A stretch of DNA of 64,000 nucleotides, from contig CM062297.1 in NCBI GenBank assembly GCA_031216915.1, positions 366,805,704-366,869,703 of the forward strand, read 5' to 3'. The notes below the pieces were generated by a model. It was not told the DNA's origin, made no database searches, and was given only the letters and a program-made list of their open reading frames with translations. This DNA is from Pictodentalium vernedei. Its lineage: Eukaryota > Mollusca > Scaphopoda > Dentaliida > Dentaliidae. A program made the translations under genes and the position numbers. Numbering within the stretch: the stretch's first letter is position 1; every line of letters begins with the position of its first letter. This document shows positions 46,688 to 55,405 of the stretch, piece after piece.

Positions 46688-46765
46688 CGTCCCCTGAGTT
46701 CCAATGTGTTCTATGTGCCTCGTGTACCAGTAGGCACATAGAACAAATTGGAACTCAGGGGACGG
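46688..46765. repeat. Palindrome, ~33-bp arms
   Basis: CGTCCCCTGAGTTCCAATG and GTTCTATGTGCCT pair with AGGCACATAGAAC and TTGGAACTCAGGGGACG; the loop is CGTGTACCAGT. A diverged copy lies at 47,386-47,448. Confidence 0.85.
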
Positions 46766-46769
46766 AATG

Positions 46770-47037
46770 TTAAAAAACTGAGTAGAATAAAAGTCTTGTG
46801 CGAGCCGATACTCTATCATTTTCTGACGGACGGTCACGGGTGTAACAATTGTAAGATTTGTGAACCATGTTAGCGAGGCAAACAAGGGAATAACCTTCAA
46901 TACAATGCTGAAGTAGCTACAGGGGGCATGTAGTGTACCATAATGACTCGTTGTGCTTTACTGCAACATTAGCAGAAGATGGTCTGCACGATATTGTCGT
47001 TATTCAGAAAACTGCCGCGGTATCATAAGTTATCTCC
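46770..47037. other. No gene recognised
   Basis: AT-rich sequence between two palindromes. The 74-aa minus-strand frame that overlaps the first palindrome is not supported. Confidence 0.45.
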
Positions 47038-47157
47038 ACCAACATGTATGGTATATGAAGATTTAATACTTGGGTGAGGTTTTTGAAACACCGAGCCGCG
47101 GGTGAGGTGTTTAAATGAGGCATTCGGGTATTAAATCTTCATATACCATACATGTTG
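47038..47157. repeat. Long inverted repeat, ~35-bp arms, ~50-bp loop
   Basis: CAACATGTATGGTATATGAAG and GATTTAATACTTGGGTG on the left pair with CGGGTATTAAATCTTC and ATATACCATACATGTTG on the right. Inside the loop GGGTGAGG occurs twice. Confidence 0.85.
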
Positions 47158-47385
47158 ACGGAGATAACGTTTTTGTCACGTTTTTGTCACATTTGAAACA
47201 CAATAGAAATGCAGTGAAGAAGAATTTGTGGACGCGTTTCTCACGCTCCGTAATCAGTTGGACCAAATTCTCGAATAATTGTTTTGTTTTCACAAACGCA
47301 GAAGACAACAGATAGACTTACATCCATTAGGTCGTTAAGGAAACGAGTAAACAGTAGTTTGTTTACATATCGTCTCCCGAGTTAC

Positions 47386-47448
47386 AATGTGTTCTATGTG
47401 CCTACTGGCACATTGAACACACTGGAACTGAGGGTGACGATATTTGAC
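47386..47448. repeat. Palindrome related to 46,688-46,765
   Basis: GAGTTACAATGTGTTCTATG and TGCCT pair with GGCACATTGAACACACTGG and AACTGAGG, with more mismatches than the first copy. Confidence 0.7.
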
Positions 47449-47864
47449 CTTATTTTATTTTTCTCAAGTTGTTTCATTTAATTATTCGATTATTTAATTA
47501 TAACAGCAAAATATGATCGAATTGTTGGAAATCTGATAATATTTGTGACTATTTTCAGGTTTTTTTTGTTCGATTTTCATATCGAAGCAAAGTTCACGCT
47601 TTGATTTAAACGATATAGCGCCATGTTTCATGTGCTCATACATCCTGGATGTTGCACGCTCTCACATATCTTGGATGTTAGGTGCACCATTTGCCATGGG
47701 TATTTCTCCAATGCATTCTGACCAATCAAAAAACAGAATTTATCGGTATATTGGGACAAACCGGTATATCGAAAGACTGTTTAGATAACTGAACAGATGT
47801 CCCACAATCGGGACTTGTGCTATCACAAAGGAATGATTTAGCATGCCTTGAACATGTAATTCGA
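47449..47864. other. No gene recognised
   Basis: AT-rich sequence with no defended coding or RNA feature. The phrases CACGCTCTCACATATCTTGGATG and CATACATCCTGGATGTTGCA form a short direct repeat near 47,640-47,680. Confidence 0.4.
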
Positions 47865-48074
47865 ATAACCCCTTACCAAGACAGACGATATCAAAATTTA
47901 TTGTTTTAAATATTAGTTTATAGATCCAAACAAATTCAACAAAACATTATCATGTGAACGTAATTGGAACGAGTTCGATATTATTGATATGGTTTTGTTG
48001 AATTTTTTTAAAAATATTTTTTTAACTGCGGGATTTGTATATGCAGATGCGGCCGATTCCTTGGGTAAAGTGAT
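47865..48074. mobile_element. piggyBac-like foldback MITE
   Basis: Left end ACCCCTTACCAAGACAGACG, shared with 36,920, then ATTGGAACGAGTTCGATA; right side continues to CGATTCCTTGGGTAAAGTG, which resembles an inverted end. TTAA flanks are not preserved. Confidence 0.5.
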
Positions 48075-48364
48075 AACACTATTCATTCAGGACTACAGTT
48101 AAAACTCAAGACATTTTGAAAATTAAATTGTGAGTAAATAAATAATGACGATAAAACGATATATTTGTAATTACACAGGTATTCAATCGACACTGGTTTG
48201 AATACAGGTATGTATCGGTTTACCGATATACCGTGCAGCCCCGTTAGTAGGTAATAAAGGCAGATTCTGAGACACTTTGTACATGTACTGTACACGTACA
48301 TGTATGTGTACCGCCATAGGGATTCATTGTTAAATCGTGTACACGTGTACAAAAATGTTTTTTT

Positions 48365-49440
48365 CATGGTGTCCGAGAATACGCAATTGGTTTTGAGGCT
48401 CTCAGATCGCACTTTTGACGTTCAAACACCCGTTGGCGAACGCGTAGATTCGACACATCGCTCAAAAAGTGAAAAATGTACGAAATTTTTAAGAAAATGT
48501 ACATTAAAAATTTTTGTCGACGTTCCCATCGTGGATTAGACCATCGATCTATCGTTGGTGAACGCGAGCAAAAAACGTTTTGCGGCTTCTAGGACAGCAT
48601 CAAAAAGTGGTTTGCGGATTCTGGGACACCGACGTTCGCCAATGGATGTTCAAACAGTTAAAAGTTAGGTTGGACGTCCCCTTAATACAGTAAACAAGCA
48701 CTGTTTTGCTTCCTGGGGTTCCCACGGGGGTGTTCATTCTAATCAACTGATATGTTACTTCATAGCAAATGGAACAAAATGTTCAACAATCAAGGATCTG
48801 ATGGAAAATCGGGCTGCTGGATAGTGTCCGTTTACTGTATTAAACACGGTCTACTTTGCTGGTAAAATAGGATCCGGTAAACACCTGGGGTGCAAGTTCT
48901 CTAAAGTGGGCAGCACAAGTCTAAACGATTGAATAAACGTGACTTACTGTCTTTAGTTGCGATCATGGTCAAAGGTGGATTTATACGCCAAACCAAACCA
49001 TTGGGGGACTAGAAGGAAACAACCTATGACATGAATGGGAAGATCACTTGTATGTCTAAGAACGTGGTGTGCGGAGTTTTAAATAAATGTATTGACATAT
49101 TATTCAAGGGATACAGGAAAAAAAATGGGGAAACCCATTTGCGGATTCTAGGACAGGGAAAATCGACCTCAAAACGTTTTTTGACGTTCACCAATGGCGA
49201 AAAGTGAGTGTAAAGTGTAGTTACTCATCGAGGATTTTTTAAAATTTTGTTTTAAGACCGATTTGGGCCTCCGCTACGTCGAAAAAAGGGGGTTTGCAGG
49301 TTCTGAGACACCACGTTCGCGATCGCGTTTCGGACGGTCTAGGGTGCGATTTGATCGGCGAAAACCCGATTTGTCGATTCACCTCGAGAGTTTTGTGGGG
49401 CGAATCGTGATAGAATCGATTTTGTCGAGAGGAAATGAAA
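48365..49440. repeat. Probable Polinton terminal region with short repeats
   Basis: The motif TTTGCGG(A/C)TTCTNGGACA occurs at about 48,574, 48,609, 49,139 and (degraded) 49,292, and in the opposite orientation near 48,371. A second motif, GACGTTC(G/A)CCAATGG or its inverse, accompanies it. Such subterminal repeats fit the long inverted ends of Polintons; the matching right end is outside the window. No gene is visible before 49,535. Confidence 0.5.
48661..49125 (+). repeat. 465-bp repeat, copy 2, inside the Polinton terminal region
   Basis: About 99% identical to 46,208-46,673 and in the same orientation, ending ATACAGG and eight A. It lies between two copies of the TTTGCGG motif, so it was inserted into or copied into the Polinton end. 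Confidence 0.9.
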
Positions 49441-49534
49441 AATGATTGATATATATAGGAGAGAAAAAAATATATAAATAAATAGTTATTTAAAAAATAA
49501 TATCGAATCGAAATACATAAAATATACGTAAATC

Positions 49535-49909
49535 ATGAACAATTCCCAGATTTTGAGAGCAAGGTTTCTTTTAAAAATAATGATGAGAGCTTACGCATTC
49601 TGCATGAACGAACAACTAGGCCGCCTCTTGTTAGAACGATGCGTCGGATGTCGGGATCATCTAGACTTCGATCACGAGAATCATTCGTGTCTGACGATGG
49701 AAAGGGAAGATATGGTCGTCAAGTATTTTGAACCGGCGTTCGAACGCATTCGAATCGACGAAGTGATCACGTTTTGGAGGAGATTGGTCTTCTGTAAGGG
49801 TCGAGACAAGCCCACCAATTCGGAAGAACTGAAATTGGCGCGTAGAAGTCTGCCTTTAGAAGACAAGGGATGCATCATGAAATTATTGCTGAATGAAGCG
49901 TACATCTAA
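49535..49909 (+). CDS. Polinton-associated hypothetical protein with a Cys/His cluster (124 aa)
   Basis: I do not recognise a named family. The frame is intact, begins with ATG after an A-rich leader with TATATAAATAAATA about 60 bases upstream, and is followed by an AT-rich spacer like those between the other genes of this element. The region CVGCRDHLDFDHENHSCL (residues about 36-53) offers Cys-X2-Cys and His/Cys pairs that could bind zinc. The rest is helical and charged in character (FERIRIDEVITFWRRLVF). Position at the left end of the plus-strand cluster suggests an element protein rather than a host gene. It is one of the few Polinton genes here without a visible break. Confidence 0.6.
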   Translation: MNNSQILRARFLLKIMMRAYAFCMNEQLGRLLLERCVGCRDHLDFDHENHSCLTMEREDMVVKYFEPAFERIRIDEVITFWRRLVFCKGRDKPTNSEELKLARRSLPLEDKGCIMKLLLNEAYI

Positions 49910-50003
49910 GTTTTCTCGTTCATATAAATAAGGGAGAATAGAAAATAAAATAAATACACACATAAAAATTTTTATCTAATATTAGAAGGAAAAAGACATA
50001 AAA

Positions 50004-50655
50004 ATGAGAACCAGAAATAAATTGTATCTGACGTTAGATGACGATGAGGATGAGAAGCCGAACGGCGTTTTGCCAACGACGCCGTCGCTAGAAGAGAAAG
50101 AAAGAGGAGAGAGGTATCGCATCGATCAAATCAGGAGAATCCAATTGTATCTGACTCGAGAGAGAGATTCTCGCCGTTCTCTCAAGAAGAAGTATTCTGA
50201 AATTCGTCAACGCGGTCGACACGACACTCATCACGATTTCCATGGGTTTACACGCGGCCGGCATTGCATTGTTGTCGACCGCAGTCGGCATTCCGATCGT
50301 GTTGACCGTAGAAGTAGTGGCTCTCGCCGCCGGATTGTTTAGCACGCTCGGAAAATTTGTGAGTAGGAAATTATATCTGAATGCAAGGAAACATTAAAAG
50401 ATTCGCGTCTTGGCCGACTCCAAGATCGACACGATATTCGAAATGATCTCCATGGCATTGAAAGACGGTAGGATATTGGACGGAGAATACTTCACGATAT
50501 TGGGCGAGAAAACGAAATCCGATGCCATGAAAGAAGCCGTGAGAATCAAGACTCGTCAGATCATGAAGGAAGAGATGAAGGATTCTCTCATGGAAAAGGG
50601 GAGGAAAGAGGCCAGGGAGGAATTCAGTAAGATGATAGAACTCAAGAGCAGCGAT
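50004..50655 (+). pseudogene. Polinton hydrophobic virion-associated protein, frameshifted
   Basis: The first frame (50,004-50,342) starts with an acidic segment (TLDDDEDEKP) and a charged helical part ending near LKKKYSEIRQR. After about 50,205 the sensible frame is shifted: it encodes a glycine- and alanine-rich hydrophobic stretch (GLHAAGIALLSTAVGIP then VEVVALAAGLFSTLGKF) suitable as a membrane segment, then, past a TAA near 50,395, the charged end beginning ADSKIDTIFEMISMALKDGR (50,410-50,655). Proteins with this layout, ending in a segment with SMALKDGRI-like sequence, accompany many invertebrate Polintons and I take it as a minor virion or membrane protein. The role is inferred from context. 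At least one frameshift and one stop break it. Confidence 0.5.
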
Positions 50656-50755
50656 TGAAAAAAAATATATATATAATAAGAAGAGAATTTTTAAAAAAGA
50701 AATATTAAATTTATATATAAAATAAAAACGAAATTAATTTAAATAACTCTCAAAA

Positions 50756-51202
50756 ATGTATTGCGTAAAGTGTAAGAGAGTTACCGAGACGAGTAATTCT
50801 CGAAAAGTGCGAACTAAAAACTACAGACAGATGCTTCGCGGAATTTGCGACGTGTGTGGTTCGATCAAGACTCGATTCGTCAAAAAAAGGAATGCGAGCA
50901 AAGGTAAAGGCATCGTGAAGAAAATGATCAATAATCTACCTTTCGAAATGCATCTGCCAGGTCCCAGTTTCACGGGACCTGGAACGAAATTGAATAAGAG
51001 ACTCAACGCCAATCTGACTCCTAAATCTTGGAGCAAACCCGTGAATAGGGTGGACGCGGACGCGTATGATCACGATCTGTGCTACGCCAGACATCCCACC
51101 ACCAGACTCGCAATGACGTCTGCGATAAAACATGTTGGCGAAATTAAGAGGTATATCGAATCCGACCAGGAAAGAGAAGATAGAACATTCGCTGGTCGGT
51201 AA
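50756..51202 (+). pseudogene. Zinc-ribbon / phospholipase A2-like virion protein (frame damaged at the 3' end)
   Basis: Residues 2-34 form a zinc ribbon (YCVKCKRVTE...CDVCG) of the DUF5679 type common in Polintons and large DNA viruses. Residues about 67-110 hold a phospholipase A2-like core: the calcium-loop sequence FTGPGTKLNKR and the catalytic dyad in AYDHDLCY (H106, D107). In parvoviruses and adintovirus-type elements such domains act in the virion to pass the endosomal membrane. After about residue 113 (51,095-51,115) the expected frame is lost; residues 114-148 look like a shifted translation, and sensible sequence resumes in another frame (LVGNLIGAKR near 51,190-51,215). It lies 76 bases before the integrase frame, and no clear integrase ATG separates them, so the two may once have been translated together. 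Confidence 0.7.
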
Positions 51203-51209
51203 TCTGATC

Positions 51210-51914
51210 GGTGCGAAACGCCAATATTCAGATGGGGCGTTCAAAAAAAAAGCGCATCGGAAAAGAAGAAACGATTATTGACGAGCGAATTGGCCGAGGA
51301 GTTACACAAACCCATCGTGCATAAATTTCAAAAGAGAAGGGTGTTCGTGAAGGGTCTGGATGACATTTGGTCTGCCGACTTGGTCGACATGAGATCATTT
51401 TCGAGGTGGAACGAAGGCGTCAAATATCTATTGATGGTCATCGACGTTTTTTCCAAATACGGTTGGATCAGAGCTTTGAAGAATAAATCAGGACCTTGCG
51501 TTGCCGAGGCTCTGAAGAGCGTGTTCGACTCGTCTTCTCAAAAACCGAATAAATTGTGGGTGGACAAGGGAAAGGAATTCTACAACAAGCACGTTCGTCG
51601 ATTAGTCGACCTCTACTCGATCGAAAATGAAGAGAAAGCCAGCGTGGTGGAACGTTGGAATCGCACGATGAAGGAAAAGATGCACAGATACTTCACGGCG
51701 AATTCGACCAAGAAATACATATACGCTCTGAACGGTCAGGTCAAAGATTACAACAACACATGACACAGATCGATCAAGATGACTCCCGCGGAAGCTAGCG
51801 ATCCTCGAAACGAAAAACGGGTCTACGCGAATCTATATCCCGAGAGATCTAAGATCAGGAAGAAGTCTAGAACGCCGAAATTTGCGGTCGGCGATCGAGT
51901 GAACTATTTTTAGA
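51210..51914 (+). pseudogene. Polinton integrase (retroviral DDE type), broken
   Basis: The open part (51,278-51,763) starts without an ATG and holds the DDE core: DLVDM near the first catalytic Asp, a conserved VIDVFSKYGW strand, WVDKGKEF with the second Asp, and VVERWNRTMK with the Glu. Only 28 residues separate the second Asp and the Glu, against about 33-35 in relatives, so five or six residues seem deleted. A TGA at 51,761-51,763 follows YNNT; the same frame continues with HRSIKMTPAEAS and VGDRV up to a stop at 51,912, where the usual C-terminal SH3/chromodomain-like tail should begin. The enzyme would join element ends to host DNA. Given the stop, the shortened core and the missing tail, I expect no activity. 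Confidence 0.85.
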
Positions 51915-51961
51915 TAAAAAAGCAAGCTAATTAATAAACACAAAACAAAAACCCTTTAAAA

Positions 51962-53227
51962 ATGGCAAATATACTAGATATAGCACAAAGCATATTGAAA
52001 GATGAAAGTATTCAAGAATATGAGGTTCACGAATACGAACCGGTAACCGGAACGAGTTTGAACAATGCGGGAGAGATAAGAATCAACGTCGAAACTCAAG
52101 ATCTATTCGTCCATCCTAGCGAGAGTTACATAGTGGTGCAGGGACGTCTACCAAGGAAGATGGGAGCGACTACGCCGACGACGACACTGTTACTCTAGCT
52201 AATAATGGCATCATGCATCTATTCAGTAATATAAAATACTTGCTATCCGGACAAGAGATAGAATCTGTGTTTCATCCCAGTCAGATCACCACGATGTTCG
52301 GACTCTTGACGTATCCGGATGATTTTTCGAAATCCAGCGGACTTAATCAGTTGTGGATGAAAGACACCGCCGGCCCTGCTAGCGCCGGCGCCGTCGCGAT
52401 ATTCGACTACGTCGTCAAGACGTCCAGACCTAAAGGAACGTTTTCGTTCAGGATACCTTTGAAACACATCTTCGGATTCTCAGACGATTACAACAAGATC
52501 ATGTACGGATTCAGACACAATCTGACGTTGATTCGAAAAGGAAACGACGACGCGATAGTGAGACTCACTGCGACCGATGTGGGTAAGATAACTCTACACA
52601 AGATATCGTGGTCCATTCCGCACGTGGAGCCTTCGATTGTGGAAAAAACGCGTCTCTACAAGATCATAGAATCCAAGAGTAAATTACCTGTGGGATTTAG
52701 AATGAGACAGTGCGACACGGCTAGCATTCCACCCTCTACGAATCACTTCGATTGGAGATTGACGGTGAAATCCGCTTCCGAGAGACCGCGTTTCATCATG
52801 GTTGCGTTTCAGACCGATAGGGACGGGTCTCAGGAAAAGAATGCGTCGCTGTTCGATCACTGCCATTTGAGAAACATGCAAGTGTTTCTGAACGCCACGA
52901 GATATCCAGCAATCGATTACAATGCGTCGTTCGACAAGAATGATTTCTGCAGACTGTACGGCGACGCCGCTGATTTTAGAAAGAAGTATCATGGTCTAGA
53001 CGAATTGATGAGCAATATCTCCCGGTGAATACAAATCGATGTATCCCATGTTCGTATTCGACGTTAGTAAACAGAGTGAACGACTCAAGAGTAGCGTCTT
53101 AGACATTCAGATCAAGATGCAATTCGATAGGAACATGCCGAGAAAAACCGAAGCCTTCGCCCTGGTCCTGTCGGACAGAGAATTACAATTCGAATCAGAT
53201 GGAAATAAGATGTCGATCATTCGATGA
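51962..53227 (+). pseudogene. Probable double-jelly-roll major capsid protein (hexon-like), frameshifted
   Basis: Three frames in series: 51,962-52,150 with a start MANILDIAQSIL and a strand-rich segment LFVHPSESYIVVQGRL; 52,160-53,028 with GIMHLFSNIKYLLSGQEIE, FRIPLKHIFGFSDDYNK and RFIMVAFQTDRDGS; and 53,036-53,227 with LDIQIKMQFD and AFALVLSDRELQF. The order and motifs are those of a capsid-like family frequent in invertebrate Polintons, and the combined length (about 420 residues) suits a double jelly roll. That fold assignment is from family knowledge and context, not provable here. Breaks are a frameshift at about 52,150-52,165 and another at 53,028-53,040. An A-rich spacer after the integrase contains its promoter region. 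Confidence 0.65.
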
Positions 53228-53427
53228 GAGACGTGTGCGAAAAAAATTAAAAACAAAATAAAAAAGTAATGAGTAATTATTAAAAACAAACAAAACAAAA
53301 AAAAATAAAAGTAATGAGATCTAGAGAGACTGAACATCTTTCTAAATCTCATTACTTTTTGCTTTTTTTTGGGGGGGGGGGGTTAATAATCACACATTAT
53401 TTCTTTTAATTAATTATTTCCACGTGT
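53228..53427. other. Convergent intergenic region with G homopolymer
   Basis: Separates the right-pointing and left-pointing gene blocks. It contains AAATAAAA-rich sequence suited to polyadenylation on the plus strand, an inverted pair around AGTAATGAGAT (near 53,310) and CTCATTACTTTTTG (53,347-53,360), and a G run of 12 at about 53,370. Confidence 0.6.
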
Positions 53428-54812
53428 TCACTGTTTGTTCAAAGGATCTAGTTCGATCAGTAGACTCACCACGGAAGTGGCGGCTTCGGGATTATTGATT
53501 TTCGTAACGAAATTAATCCTGTCTCCGGCGTTCACTTTGAGAGGCGTGTCGAACGTGCTAACATTCGCGTGTTGATTCTCAGTCTTTTCAACGCTGTATC
53601 TCTTATCGCTCTCTACTCCATTCACCGTGAGATTGACGACTGCTCTGTTATTCAAATCCGTGGAAGCCCCATTTGTATGATTTCACCTCCTAACGGCATG
53701 GGATATCCCACCTGACCATGTTGCGATCCGCTACCTCCGTTTCCAAAAGACCACTCGGTTTTTCCCCCCTCTAACGTGCCGGCCTCCTCGGCCCACATGG
53801 TGATCAATTGTCTAGCGTATTTTACTCTGTCCACCACCGAAATCATGGTGCAGGCATCCGTCATGTTCACAGGATCCAGTAGATTCGTGAGCGCGTGTCC
53901 GCCCATGTCTAGTTTACCTTCCATGATGTCGCCCTTTCTCCAGACCGAGTTGTCGTCCACGTACTTCCTGCTGACTGTGCTGGAATCGAATTCGGGATCG
54001 TGATCGAGACCGAATAAATTGTGACCGTTCATGTTGATGCCACCCTCCATGGTTCCGCCAGATTGTTTGTTCAGGTAGAGATCGTCCACTTGTGATTCTA
54101 CGTATTCTTGTGATCATATCATGGCCGAATCTACGTAGCCCTTGTTGACTGCGGTTGAGTCCGCATCCGTGTCGTCGACCTTCGAGAGATTCAATATCTT
54201 GTTGAATCCCGCATTCAGATCCGATTTCATTTCTCGTCTGTCAGACTTTCTCTATTCCAGATCTACGTAGTGTTTGGTCGCCACATCATTGGGATTCGTG
54301 GGAGTGGCCACGTTCGTTATCTTGTTAGAATTGGCGTTCAATTCCGACTGCATCGTTTTCTGAATGTATCTACTTCTCAGATGTTCGCTGAATCGCGCAT
54401 GAGAGTAATCGGCGTATTTCTTGGTCACGGTATCGGTGGAATCTATGAGATTCGCGACGTTCACCAAATGTTTAGATTTCAGATCAAGATCGTCGGTCAT
54501 GGCTTTATCCACGTAATTATCTAGCATGATTCGTTCGAAATCCGCGTTCCCCCTGTCGACGTATTTTTTAGTCGCAGCATCTGCGAGATCTATCAGCTCG
54601 GGAAGATTGTAGAGCTTCTTATCATTCATGTTCAAAGGTTCCTCTCGAGGTTCGTATCTCTGAATATAACGTTCGTCCAAGTTGGCAACGTCATAACCAT
54701 CGCCGACTTCGAGCATCTTCCTCTTCTTTTTGGGTCGACTTTCGTCATCACTTCTACCAAATTTATTGACTGGCATGTTGTTTTGAGATTTTTGTTTTAA
54801 AATATATTTCAA
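53428..54812 (-). pseudogene. Phage-fibre-like attachment protein of the Polinton, interrupted
   Basis: The N-terminal frame (54,812-54,252) most likely starts at the second Met (54,776), followed by a basic PKKKRK stretch. It then carries a repeated unit ending A(A/V)TKKYVD or ATKHYVD, with spacing of about 40 residues and preceded by LYNLPELIDLAD-like or ITNVATPTNPND-like strands. This unit is typical of phage tail fibres and of Polinton fibres. A TAG at 54,252-54,254 and a TGA near 54,116 interrupt the same frame, which resumes with a glycine-rich GGTMEGGINMNGHNL unit (54,089-53,652). A frameshift near 53,655 leads to the last 75 residues, a strand-rich domain ending VVSLLIELD, like the head domain of such fibres. 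It would trimerise and bind the host cell. Confidence 0.65.
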
Positions 54813-54924
54813 TCGCAGTTTATTAAAAATGAATTATTTCACTCATTTTTATTTTTCGTTTTTATTCGATTAAATTTTTTTAAATAATATTTTTACCTTT
54901 ATATATACTATAAAAAATCTCTCT

Positions 54925-55359
54925 CTAATGTAAATCATTGAGAATGTCTTGAAACCGATCTCCTTCAGACCATCTCTTGAGAACGTAGAGACACAGGTGA
55001 CTGCAAAACACTTGATCTGGCGATTGCACTCGTTCCGTGTTGTAACGAACCATCGATTTGTTGAAATAGTTCTTTATTTCTTTCGGCAGTGAGATTCCGT
55101 AGCTGTCGAAATAATAATTCTTCTTCTTCCCGTTCTTGAACCACGCCACCCAGTGAGTGCCTTCACCCGATAAATTGTCTAGATTTAAAATTCCGCATTC
55201 CGATTGTCGAGGTCTTCTCTTCGGCAAGGCATCTCTGGAAAACACGCCTAGAAAATCTTTGATTTTCAAATCCCTCGCCGCATTCGACAGATCGATGTTG
55301 GATAGGGGTTCGTTAGGTAAGACGACACCTTCTACGGATATCTCTATTTTCTTATTCAT
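54925..55359 (-). CDS. Adenain-type cysteine protease of the Polinton (144 aa)
   Basis: The frame is uninterrupted. The catalytic set of the adenovirus protease family (peptidase C5-like) is in order: H69 in GEGTHWVAWF, D85 in YYFDSYG, Q116 and C119 in SPDQVFCSHLC. The N-terminal part (LSNIDLSNAARDLKIKDFLG) matches the usual helical lead of Polinton proteases. It is somewhat shorter than many relatives but lacks no key residue. It would cut capsid precursors during virion maturation. The start ATG at 55,359 is preceded by an A/T-rich leader, and the PolB 3' end lies 46 bases upstream on the same strand. Its intact state contrasts with the polymerase, fibre and integrase around it. Confidence 0.85.
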   Translation of the reverse strand: MNKKIEISVEGVVLPNEPLSNIDLSNAARDLKIKDFLGVFSRDALPKRRPRQSECGILNLDNLSGEGTHWVAWFKNGKKKNYYFDSYGISLPKEIKNYFNKSMVRYNTERVQSPDQVFCSHLCLYVLKRWSEGDRFQDILNDLH

Positions 55360-55405
55360 AAATGTGTATATTTTTTTTTAAATTTATTTATTTTATTATA
55401 ATTCA

